Assembly (NCBI GenBank): GCA_030610965.1
Contig: JAUWQU010000306.1
Span: 1 to 5,660 of the forward strand
From: Phycisphaerae bacterium
GTDB lineage: Bacteria > Planctomycetota > Phycisphaerae > SM23-33
Direction: 5' to 3'
Length of the DNA: 5,660 nucleotides
The translations under genes and the position numbers were made by a program. Position 1 is the first letter of the stretch; every line of letters begins with the position of its first letter. The notes beneath the pieces are model-generated. The model searched no databases, had not been told where the DNA came from, and saw only the letters and a list, made by a program, of their open reading frames with translations. This document shows positions 1 to 5,434 of this stretch, one piece after another.

Positions 1-491
1 CCTACATGCAGCAGACCGGCGGCCGGGCGCCTTCGGGCGACACGGGAGATTACTGCCGCGCCCGACGCAAGCTGAACCTGACAGCCCTGCGCGATCTGCC
101 CACCCAGGCGGCGCGGGACTTGGAGGACGGCGCGCCGCCGTCGTGGCTGTGGCACGGCCTGCACGCCAAGCTTGTCGACGGCTTTACCTTCACCATGCCC
201 GACACGCCGGACAACCAGCAGGCGTTTCCGCAGCAGAAGAACCAGAGGCCTGGCGCGGGGTTCCCGATCGCGCGGGCCTGCGCGGTGTTGTCGCTGGCGA
301 CGGCGGCGATCTGCGACCTGAACATTGCTCCCTACCAAGGCAAGGAGACCGGGGAAAGCGCGCTGTTGCGCGGCATCCTGGATTGCCTCAAGCAAGGTGA
401 GGTGGGAGCATCGACAATCTGCCACTGGCGCACGACCACATTCCTCTACATCGTCAATGGCCGTTGCTGCGGTGGGAAGCAGTCCACTTGA
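1..491 (+). pseudogene. IS4-family transposase, N-terminal fragment (truncated at both ends)
   Basis: The frame is open from the left edge of the window, so the true start lies outside it. Counting from the ATG at 6, residues 12-22 (DTGDYCRARRK) and the block at about 56-76 (VDG, then MPDTPDNQ) are characteristic of IS4-family DDE transposases. D58 is the expected first catalytic Asp. The GxGFPIAR, LSLATAA and YQGKETGE patterns (about 84-119) also fit the family. After GEV at residue 133 (near position 404) the usual LLADRYY segment with the second catalytic Asp is missing. The frame then runs into unrelated sequence and stops at 491. The second Asp, the Glu and the whole C-terminal half are absent, so this is a dead remnant. 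I see no IS terminal inverted repeat at the break. The stretch 405-540 holds no recognisable gene. Confidence 0.85.
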
Positions 492-542
492 TGTCTGGCT
501 GTGGGGTAGGCAGGCTGGTTGGACGTCGCAGCTAGTTATTCC

Positions 543-581
543 ATTTCTTCAAGCTCGCTTGACACGCGAGTTGGACGAAGT
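543..581. promoter_or_regulatory. Imperfect palindrome over the abiE promoter (candidate operator)
   Basis: Two 16-nt arms (543-558 and 566-581) are inverted copies at 12 of 16 positions around a 7-nt centre. The innermost 5 bp, CTCGC/GCGAG, are perfect. The centre TTGACAC contains the -35 hexamer, so a protein bound here would block RNA polymerase. AbiEi proteins are known to repress their own promoter by binding inverted repeats; that this site is the AbiEi operator is inference from position and symmetry. Confidence 0.55.
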
Positions 582-586
582 AGAAT
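559..586 (+). promoter_or_regulatory. Sigma70-type promoter of the abiE operon
   Basis: A perfect -35 hexamer TTGACA (559-564) is followed after 16 nt by TAGAAT (581-586), five of six matches to the -10 consensus. Transcription would start near 593, almost on the abiEi ATG at 594. The match is much stronger than anything else seen upstream of a gene in this window. Confidence 0.7.
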
Positions 587-593
587 AACCGCC

Positions 594-1388
594 ATGGCTC
601 GAACGCTTGGACAACAAGAAGCCGCATTCATGGCCTACGTCCAGATGCGGGACTTGCGAACGGTTCGTTCAGGCGACCTGGTCGTGCCGCTCAAGCTGTC
701 GGCAAAACAGGAGCAAGATCTCCTGAGTCGAATGAACCAGCGAGGCATGATCGCGCAGGTACGACGGGGCCTCTATCTGGTGCCCGCCAAGTTGCCACTG
801 GGTGGCGTCTGGACGCCGGACGAGGCCAGCGCTCTCGGTGCGATCATGGCCGACAAGCAGGCCCGTTACCAGGTCACCGGCCCGAACGCATTCAGCCGCT
901 ACGGTTTCGATGAGCAAATTCCCTCCCGCATTTACGTCTACAACGATGCCCTCTCCGGCGAGCGCACTGTCGGCCAAGTCGAGTTGACGCTCATCAAGGT
1001 GAACCAGAACCGGCTGGGCGATACTGAGAAGGCCGAGACGCCATCCGGCGAGACGATGGTGTATTCATCGCGCGAGCGAACGCTGGTGGACGCTGTATAC
1101 GACTGGTCACGCTTCGACAGCCTGCCTCGGGCATACGATTGGATTCGATGCGATATTGACGCAAACCGTATTGATCCCGCTGACCTGGCGAAATCAGCCG
1201 TTCGCTACGGCAACCTGGGAACCATCCGCCGTATCGGTGCGCTACTGGAGCAGCTAGGCGTGGCCGAGAAAGTCCTGAAGCGGCTGGAGCGTGCATTGCC
1301 GCCGTCCGGAGCAAAGATCCCCCTCGTCCCCGGGCGCCCCACGCGAGGGGCGTTCATGAAACGCTGGGGGGTCGTGGACAATGCCTGA
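594..1388 (+). CDS. abiEi: AbiEi-type antitoxin / transcriptional repressor
   Basis: Antitoxin of a type IV AbiE toxin-antitoxin pair. In this family the N-terminal winged helix-turn-helix binds the operon promoter and the C-terminal domain counteracts the toxin without a stable complex. The 264-aa protein has a wHTH region at about 1-64 ending in RRGLYLV, the usual wing motif. The core includes TGPNAFSRYGF (95-105) and SSRERTLVDAV (158-168), matching the AbiEi pattern of a Ser/Arg-rich turn before an LVDA helix. The last 50 residues are basic. The start at 594 fits the family length, although an in-frame frame continues up to 519 inside the promoter, and ATG 630 (MAYVQ) is an alternative. 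No clear Shine-Dalgarno precedes 594. The stop overlaps the toxin start by 8 nt, indicating translational coupling. Family assignment is firm; the exact start is not. Confidence 0.88.
   Translation: MARTLGQQEAAFMAYVQMRDLRTVRSGDLVVPLKLSAKQEQDLLSRMNQRGMIAQVRRGLYLVPAKLPLGGVWTPDEASALGAIMADKQARYQVTGPNAFSRYGFDEQIPSRIYVYNDALSGERTVGQVELTLIKVNQNRLGDTEKAETPSGETMVYSSRERTLVDAVYDWSRFDSLPRAYDWIRCDIDANRIDPADLAKSAVRYGNLGTIRRIGALLEQLGVAEKVLKRLERALPPSGAKIPLVPGRPTRGAFMKRWGVVDNA
1320..1352 (+). repeat. Two mutually exclusive G+C hairpins just before the toxin start
   Basis: CCCCTCG (1320-1326) is a perfect inverted repeat of CGAGGGG (1344-1350) with a 17-nt gap. CGCCCC (1335-1340) is a perfect inverted repeat of GGGGCG (1347-1352) with a 6-nt loop. 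Both use 1347-1350, so they cannot form together. They lie inside the end of abiEi, about 30 nt before the abiEii ATG and 14 nt before its G-rich ribosome binding region (1366-1371). A role in setting toxin translation is possible but unproven; high G+C makes chance hairpins common. Confidence 0.35.
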
Positions 1389-2256
1389 TCCTGCGAATCT
1401 GGATCTGCACGAAGACATCGCATTGTTTCGAGAAGCAGTGAATTTCACTGCGTCGCGAACCAGCTTCAATCCCCGCCTGATCGAGAAGGACTACTTCTGC
1501 ACCGTCCTACTGGCCTATCTCTCAGATCATGGCGGCGATCAACTCGTGTTCAAGGGCGGCACATGCCTGGCCAAGGTTCATGCCGGGTTTTACCGGTTAA
1601 GCGAAGACCTGGACTTCACCATCTCGCTCGCGGTTGATGCAAGTCGCACCCAGCGTCGCCAAGCGGTCGCCGCGACCAAGGATGCTGTGGCCCGACTGGC
1701 CGATCATCTACGCGCCTTCACGGTCACGCAGCCGTTGACGGGCGCGAACAACTCCACGCAGTACAACGGAACCGTCGGATACGAATCGCCAACAACGGGC
1801 CAACCGGAGAGCATTCTGGTCGAGGTCAGCGTCCGCGAACCACTGCTGATGGCGCCGGCCAGAGCGCCGACCAAGACTCTGCTGCTTGATCCGATCGGCG
1901 GCGAAGCCATGGTGCCTGACATTGCGATGGACTGCATCGCGATGGATGAAGCGGTGGCCGAGAAGTTCCGGGCGGCGCTGTCTCGCCGAGATGTGGCAAT
2001 CCGTGATTTCTACGATCTCGATTATGCCGTGACGCACCTCGACCTGGACCCGGCCGATCCACGCCTGATTGAAATGGTCCGGCAGAAACTGGCCGTGCCG
2101 GGCAACTCACCCGTGGACGTGGGCCCCGAAAGACTCGCGGACCTGAAACGCCAGTTCAACACTCGTCTCAGAACGGTGCTGCGGGACAAGGAATTCCAGG
2201 TGTTCGATCTGGACCATGCGTTTCGGCTGGTCTCCGCGATGGCGGGGCAATTGTGA
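1381..2256 (+). CDS. abiEii: AbiEii-type nucleotidyltransferase toxin
   Basis: Toxin of the AbiE pair, a member of the AbiEii/AbiGii (DUF1814, MenT-like) nucleotidyltransferases. Known members bind GTP, or transfer nucleotides to tRNA acceptor ends, and halt growth. The 291-aa length is normal. Visible motifs: LIEKDYF (34-40), typical of the family N-terminus; FKGGTCLAK (57-65), the GG[TS] nucleotide-binding turn; SEDLDF (74-79), with D76 and D78 as metal-binding carboxylates; ILVEVSVRE (145-153), a strand that may carry the third carboxylate; EK at 194-195; and RDFYDLD (208-214), the conserved C-terminal KD/RD-type motif. All key positions look intact, so the toxin is probably active. The ATG overlaps the abiEi stop by 8 nt, with a GGGGGG run 9 nt upstream as a non-classical ribosome binding site. 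Its 3' end overlaps an opposing minus-strand frame by 89 nt. Confidence 0.92.
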   Translation: MPDPANLDLHEDIALFREAVNFTASRTSFNPRLIEKDYFCTVLLAYLSDHGGDQLVFKGGTCLAKVHAGFYRLSEDLDFTISLAVDASRTQRRQAVAATKDAVARLADHLRAFTVTQPLTGANNSTQYNGTVGYESPTTGQPESILVEVSVREPLLMAPARAPTKTLLLDPIGGEAMVPDIAMDCIAMDEAVAEKFRAALSRRDVAIRDFYDLDYAVTHLDLDPADPRLIEMVRQKLAVPGNSPVDVGPERLADLKRQFNTRLRTVLRDKEFQVFDLDHAFRLVSAMAGQL

Positions 2257-2944
2257 TGACCGTCGAAAAGGAGGCTTGCGCCATGCCGAGCCAACTGCTC
2301 TGCCAGGAGATCGGCACCAAAGACGCTCGCATGGCGAAGACCGACCCGCGCCGTCGACCATACACGCAGGCCAGGATGCAGCTGCTGTGGTCCTCAAGAC
2401 TCCCGAGATCTCGCGCGAATGGATCCTGCCCGCCGAGTACTGCGGGACCCTCTGCGGGCAAGGACGGCGCGGGCATGGGCGTTGGATGCGCTATGGACAG
2501 CGGCCGGCGATCTTCAGCCACCTCCGACAAGCCAACAGCCCGCCTGAACTCGTTCTCAGCCCCGAGGTCGGTCATGTCGTGGGCGGCGAGGTCGTTGAGC
2601 ACCGAGTTGACGAAGCCCACGTCGAGCCGCGGCGTAGTCCTATAGCAGAACCCCGCGAGAAGCACGCCGAGTCTGCTGACGTCCGGCGCGTTCATTGCGC
2701 CCGCGACCTTCATCAGCGCTGAACCCAATGCGCCGATGGTTGGGGCCGCGACCTGGTATACCGCGTCGCGTTCCAGGACGAGCCGGGGTTCAAACGGCGT
2801 TGGGCTGGTGTCGGGTTCGTAGTCGGGAAACTCCTCGAGCTCCCGGCGTTCCTGACGACGAGCACCGCGTTCAGTTGTCCCAGTCCACAAGGACCCTTGC
2901 AGGCTGGTTGTTCCGCTCCGGACTATTTGGATCCAGATCGTCAT
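2168..2944 (-). CDS. Unrecognised protein, frame overlapping the alpha-CTD-like gene
   Basis: A 258-aa frame whose middle part (about residues 30-150, positions 2500-2855) looks truly coding: third codon positions are mostly G or C and composition is balanced, with an acidic ELEEFPDYEPD segment followed by an Ala/Leu/Val-rich helical region (VAAPTIGALGSALMKVAGAM). No family is recognised and I see no membrane segment or signal peptide. The ATG at 2944 has no good ribosome binding site; a TTG nearer the end of the upstream gene is an alternative. The first 74 nt overlap the alpha-CTD-like gene in the +1 frame, so it may be that gene's second half after a frameshift. The final 70 or so residues are Ser/Pro/Arg-rich and run antisense into abiEii, suggesting that the natural 3' end was lost where the abiE module joined. 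Confidence 0.4.
   Translation of the reverse strand: MTIWIQIVRSGTTSLQGSLWTGTTERGARRQERRELEEFPDYEPDTSPTPFEPRLVLERDAVYQVAAPTIGALGSALMKVAGAMNAPDVSRLGVLLAGFCYRTTPRLDVGFVNSVLNDLAAHDMTDLGAENEFRRAVGLSEVAEDRRPLSIAHPTPMPAPSLPAEGPAVLGGQDPFARDLGSLEDHSSCILACVYGRRRGSVFAMRASLVPISWQSSWLGMAQASFSTVITIAPPSRRPAETHGPDRTPGIPCPAAPF
2256..2645 (+). CDS. Possible third abiE-operon ORF, probably a remnant
   Basis: An ATG at 2256 shares its A with the toxin stop codon (TGATG), a common coupling arrangement. A second in-frame ATG at 2283 is preceded by a strong AAGGAGG (2268-2274). The first 45 or so codons (to about 2390) have G/C-rich third positions like the genes upstream. After that this frame turns into low-complexity Ser/Pro/Arg sequence. 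Coding-like character then seems to move to another + frame (ISREWILPAEYC, about 2408-2443) and to the minus strand. I do not recognise a family. The best reading is a gene start truncated or frameshifted by rearrangement. It may not be translated to the stop at 2645. Confidence 0.25.
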   Translation: MTVEKEACAMPSQLLCQEIGTKDARMAKTDPRRRPYTQARMQLLWSSRLPRSRANGSCPPSTAGPSAGKDGAGMGVGCAMDSGRRSSATSDKPTARLNSFSAPRSVMSWAARSLSTELTKPTSSRGVVL

Positions 2945-3254
2945 TCCGGCTGGGAAGACCGCGGCCCTCCAGAGTCAACGCCAACAAGAGTCGCCGGAGC
3001 TTCTCAAGGGCCACGTGTCCGACGTTCTTGGCTTCAAGGAGACGCGATGGCGGCATCATGGCGAGTTGACTTGCCCGCGAGATTCCCAGGCTGCACAGCC
3101 TTTGCCGCATCTTGAGCGACATGGGCATCATCGCAAGGTTCAGGTCGTCGTACAGCCGGGGGTCCCAGACGACATCCGCCCCCTCGTTCCCGCGGCCATC
3201 TTCATCCGCGAAGAACGGCATCTGCAGTAGAACCCGGCGTGTCAGCCCTTTCAT
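2871..3254 (-). CDS. Small protein with RNA polymerase alpha C-terminal-domain-like HhH fold
   Basis: A 127-aa protein. Residues about 43-98 align without gaps to the alpha-subunit C-terminal domain: helix 1 with SLKMRQRLCSLGIS (46-59), the SQL turn, a LLEAKNVG hairpin (72-79) and the following helix ALEKLRRLLLAL. This is the paired helix-hairpin-helix fold that in alpha binds UP-element DNA and activators. By eye against the E. coli domain, the position of R265 is K48, N268 is Q51 and G296 is kept as G79, while K298 and S299 become V81 and A82. DNA contact is therefore probably changed. The N-terminus is short and has no RNA polymerase assembly domain, so this is not RpoA. ATG 3254 is the only ATG after an upstream in-frame TGA and has AAGGG about 10 nt before it. 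It lies on the integrase strand, about 200 nt downstream of it. Function unknown; a regulator is a guess. Confidence 0.6.
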   Translation of the reverse strand: MKGLTRRVLLQMPFFADEDGRGNEGADVVWDPRLYDDLNLAMMPMSLKMRQRLCSLGISRASQLAMMPPSRLLEAKNVGHVALEKLRRLLLALTLEGRGLPSRNDDLDPNSPERNNQPARVLVDWDN

Positions 3255-3296
3255 ATCGGCACGCCCTTCGTATCAACGCGACTCTGCCCTCATCCG

Positions 3297-3392
3297 CTAA
3301 CCCTTCGCGACGCCCCGGTGGCCAGGAACCCAGAAGCGGATCACGACGCGGCCGAGGACTTGTATGATGCCCGCCCAGAGGTCCTCCGGCAA
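3297..3392 (-). CDS. Doubtful 31-aa ORF in the integrase / alpha-CTD-like gap
   Basis: Read from a TTG at 3392, this frame gives LPEDLWAGIIQVLGRVVIRF followed by a short basic tail and a TAG at 3297. The composition looks like an amphipathic helix with G/C-rich third positions rather than random sequence. It has no ATG and no clear ribosome binding site. It lies in the same frame as the integrase and stays open all the way back to the integrase TAA at 3456, so it could be a lost C-terminal extension, a decayed small gene, or chance. Otherwise the gap 3255-3455 shows nothing. Confidence 0.22.
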   Translation of the reverse strand: MPEDLWAGIIQVLGRVVIRFWVPGHRGVAKG

Positions 3393-3455
3393 CTGATTTC
3401 GCCGACAGCGGTGTGGACTCGTGGTAATCCTGAGGTTGCTGTAGTCCAGACGAAC

Positions 3456-4760
3456 TTATCCCTTATGAGCCTCGAGTTGCTTGGCGACCTTCATCGCTTC
3501 CTGGACCTCTTCGAGCAGGTAGATATCGGTCGTGTCGGTTCGGGTGTGGCCGAGGAGGACCTTGGCGGCTTCCTTGCCGAGGAGGGAGCGTGTGCCGGTG
3601 GCTGCGGTGCGGCGGAGATCGTAGGGGCTGATCTTCTCGACGCCGGCACGTTTGCATGCACGTTCGAGAGCATGGCGGAGGGCGTTGGCGTCGTAGTGCT
3701 CGCCCGGTTTGATCAGCGGGTGGTCCTTCTTGTTTGAGCCAGGCCGATTGCCAGTGCCCAGCGGGGTCTTGCGGCTCTTCGCCTTCTCGGCCATGTAATC
3801 CGCCATGGCCTCTGCGGGGCTGAAGATGTAGTCCGTCGAGGTCCACCGAGGGATGCGTGGCTTCAGGATCGCCTGGCACTTGGCGGTCAGGGGGATGACT
3901 TTGACGCGTTCGAATCGCGTGGTCTTGTGATCACCGACGGGGGTGCGGTCTCGGCCGGGGATGTACAGCCAGCAGTCCGGGTCGTCCTGGAGGATGTCGC
4001 ACGGCCTCATGTCGCAGACTTCGTAGGGCCGCATCGCCGTGTTCCAGATCAGCTGGAGCATGTGGCCGACGACGCTGCTCGTCTCGGCGAGGACCTTCTT
4101 GAACTCCTCCTCGGTGACCCGGGGGCGCTTGGGGTTGTCGAAGGTTTTCTCGTCGCCCATCTTCAGCGGCTTGACCTCGTTGAGGCCCTGGACGAAGGCG
4201 TGTGGGACGAAATGTCGGCCATGCCCCCATTCCCAGATCCGATGAATCCATGCGACCGTGTCGTTGATCCCGCGGCGGGTGTATCGCTTCTTGTTGTCGG
4301 CCTTGCCGCGGGTGTACTCGTGGTGACAGAGGGCTTCCTGGACGTTCTCGAGTTCGTCGGGTCCGAAGCTGGTGATCGGCCACCGCAGGTACGGTTCGAG
4401 AAACTGACGGACGCGGTCGAGGAATCGGAGGTCCGGGTGGCGTTTTCCATGGCGCACAGGAAGCATCCGTCTTTCGGCCCAGGCCACGTGCTGGTCGAGG
4501 AGTTCTCCGATGGTCAGGACGCCGTTCGGATCGGCTATGGAGTCGATCGCGTCATAGGGATTTTCGAACGACAGAACTTTGTGTGGGTGCTGGTTGAACA
4601 GGTCCAGCCACTTCCCGAACGCGGTGTAGATCTGGCCCTCGGTGCGATCGGCGGGAGAGCCAAAGCTGCTCATCGAGCGACCGCTATCGGGCTTGTAGAT
4701 GTTCGCGACGTAGTACCGCCCATCGAATCGAAGCCGCGGCGATTTTCGTTTTCCTGCCAT
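3456..4760 (-). CDS. Tyrosine recombinase / site-specific integrase
   Basis: Catalyses integration and excision of the element by strand exchange at att sites through a 3'-phosphotyrosine intermediate. The 434-aa length is complete. Residues 1-60 form an N-terminal region with RYYVANIY, likely arm-DNA binding. A helical core-binding domain spans about 80-200 (LTIGELLDQHVAWAERR onwards), and the catalytic domain about 210-430. Catalytic residues by motif: R244 in TAMRPYEV, K279 in DHKTTR before the VKVIPL strand, R383 in SPYDLRRTAAT, H405 in LLGHTRTDT and nucleophile Y414 in TDIYLL. The first His of the usual HxxR box is replaced by Y380. The basic RKSPRLRFDGRYY start resembles planctomycete island integrases. 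An AGGGAG ribosome binding site sits 6 nt before the ATG. The gene begins 185 nt from the tRNA-like att candidate, the expected arrangement for a tRNA-targeting integrase. Confidence 0.93.
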   Translation of the reverse strand: MAGKRKSPRLRFDGRYYVANIYKPDSGRSMSSFGSPADRTEGQIYTAFGKWLDLFNQHPHKVLSFENPYDAIDSIADPNGVLTIGELLDQHVAWAERRMLPVRHGKRHPDLRFLDRVRQFLEPYLRWPITSFGPDELENVQEALCHHEYTRGKADNKKRYTRRGINDTVAWIHRIWEWGHGRHFVPHAFVQGLNEVKPLKMGDEKTFDNPKRPRVTEEEFKKVLAETSSVVGHMLQLIWNTAMRPYEVCDMRPCDILQDDPDCWLYIPGRDRTPVGDHKTTRFERVKVIPLTAKCQAILKPRIPRWTSTDYIFSPAEAMADYMAEKAKSRKTPLGTGNRPGSNKKDHPLIKPGEHYDANALRHALERACKRAGVEKISPYDLRRTAATGTRSLLGKEAAKVLLGHTRTDTTDIYLLEEVQEAMKVAKQLEAHKG

Positions 4761-4766
4761 CTTTCA

Positions 4767-4772
4767 CTCCCT
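4767..4772 (-). promoter_or_regulatory. Integrase ribosome binding site
   Basis: On the minus strand AGGGAG lies 6 nt before the ATG at 4760 and fixes that start. A weak promoter may lie upstream (TTGCCA on the minus strand at 4822-4817, then CATACA after 16 nt), overlapping the tandem repeat, but the -10 is poor and I do not annotate it separately. Confidence 0.6.
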
Positions 4773-4795
4773 GTTTCCCGTCTTGACAGGAAAGT

Positions 4796-4817
4796 GTATG
4801 CAGAATGTATGCAGAAT
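4796..4817. repeat. 11-bp perfect tandem repeat upstream of the integrase
   Basis: GTATGCAGAAT occurs twice back to back (4796-4806 and 4807-4817), and a following G extends the second copy. The 11-bp period places the copies on the same DNA face, about 36 nt from the integrase ATG. Its GCAGAA core also appears inverted as TTCTGC at 4933-4938, near the tRNA-like sequence. Direct repeats here fit integrase arm-type sites, excisionase sites or an operator for integrase control. The role is inferred. Confidence 0.6.
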
Positions 4818-4944
4818 GGCAAGAGAAATAGAGGCCTGAAGCGGACAAGAATGAACTAGATCGGACCAGAGTGGAAGAGGCGAAAGATCGTAACTACTTA
4901 TGTATAAATCGGTAGTGGGTAGTAATTCAGTGTTCTGCTTAGTG

Positions 4945-5019
4945 TGGCGAGGCTTGTGAATTGGCTAGAGCGTGCGGATTACACCCGCGAGGTTACAGGT
5001 TCAAGTCCTGTATCGCCCA
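4945..5019 (+). tRNA. tRNA-Val(TAC)-like sequence, 5' part degenerate: probable att site
   Basis: From about 4959 rightward this matches a tRNA closely: D-loop/D-stem TTGGCTAGAGC (4961-4971); anticodon stem TGCGG/CCGCG (4973-4977, 4985-4989) with loop ATTACAC, giving anticodon TAC (4980-4982, Val); a 5-nt variable loop; T-stem ACAGG/CCTGT around TTCAAGT (4995-5011); 3' acceptor ATCGCCC (5012-5018); and A73 at 5019, with no encoded CCA. The 5' side is poor: TGGCGAG at 4945 pairs at only 5 of 7 acceptor positions, and the D-stem 5' strand TTGT does not pair properly with GAGC. Loop position 32 is A rather than a pyrimidine. This is what remains when an element integrates into a tRNA gene and leaves a 3' copy at its far end. 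A decayed or unusual functional tRNA is the alternative. Confidence 0.65.
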
Positions 5020-5119
5020 GTGCGGCAAAGTCGCCTTCCACTTCTTCGTATTTGTCGGGAAAGAGGGGCCGGCAGAGAAACGATCCGGCGTGACAACACA
5101 CACGAGAGCGGGAGATTCT

Positions 5120-5434
5120 ATGACGAAATGGTCCAACAGCACGATGAAAGCCTTGCATGAATGGCTTGCTCCGAGAACTTGGGGCACGATGCACGACTGC
5201 GACATGGCAAGATTCCATGTGTTTGTCGCCTCTGTTTGGGACGATATACACGCTGAGTGGGATGAAGATGAGGCCCGAGAATTCATGAGGAAATCAGCCG
5301 AAGAGCTACACCCAGGCGAGGATCGTTTGATTTCCGAAGTAATTGACAAGCGAAGGGCCGAAGGAACGACAATTCTCCGCTTCTTGTCCAGTGTTCGCGA
5401 CGAGGGGCAGTTCGCCCTCATCACAAGAACCTAA
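5120..5434 (+). CDS. Small hypothetical protein (104 aa)
   Basis: ATG at 5120 is preceded by GGGAG (5110-5114) with 5 nt spacing, a convincing ribosome binding site. The frame is open further upstream, but that part runs through the tRNA-like sequence and is not real. The protein is acidic and rich in Trp, His and Met early on (WSNSTMKALHEWLAPRTWG), followed by a strongly charged predicted helix (HAEWDEDEAREFMRKSAEEL, about 50-69) and a hydrophobic, Arg-containing end. No family is recognised; there is no signal peptide or membrane segment. The sequence is visibly lower in G+C than the genes to the left, which fits a different origin, either the host side of the att junction or another insert. 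No promoter stands out in the 100 nt before it. Confidence 0.6.
   Translation: MTKWSNSTMKALHEWLAPRTWGTMHDCDMARFHVFVASVWDDIHAEWDEDEAREFMRKSAEELHPGEDRLISEVIDKRRAEGTTILRFLSSVRDEGQFALITRT

Noticed and set aside
519..593. N-terminal extension of AbiEi starting at ATG 519
   Set aside because: It would place the promoter and palindrome inside the coding sequence, and the extra 25 residues do not resemble the family N-terminus.
3318..3737. Plus-strand 139-aa frame running into the integrase 3' end
   Set aside because: Most of it is antisense to the integrase catalytic domain, and no ribosome binding site or motif is present.
3927..4859. Long + strand frame of 310 aa opposite the integrase
   Set aside because: It is antisense to a clearly conserved recombinase, is Val/Asp/Gly-rich as expected from the complement of G+C-rich codons, and has no family motifs or ribosome binding site.
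4893..4923. ACTAC ... GTAGT repeats between integrase and tRNA-like sequence
   Set aside because: The arms are only 5 bp and spacing is irregular; too weak to call an att arm or operator on its own.
4979..5251. Minus-strand frame ending in DTGLEPVTSRV
   Set aside because: That ending is the familiar false translation of a tRNA T-arm and 3' end on the opposite strand; it supports the tRNA call rather than a protein.
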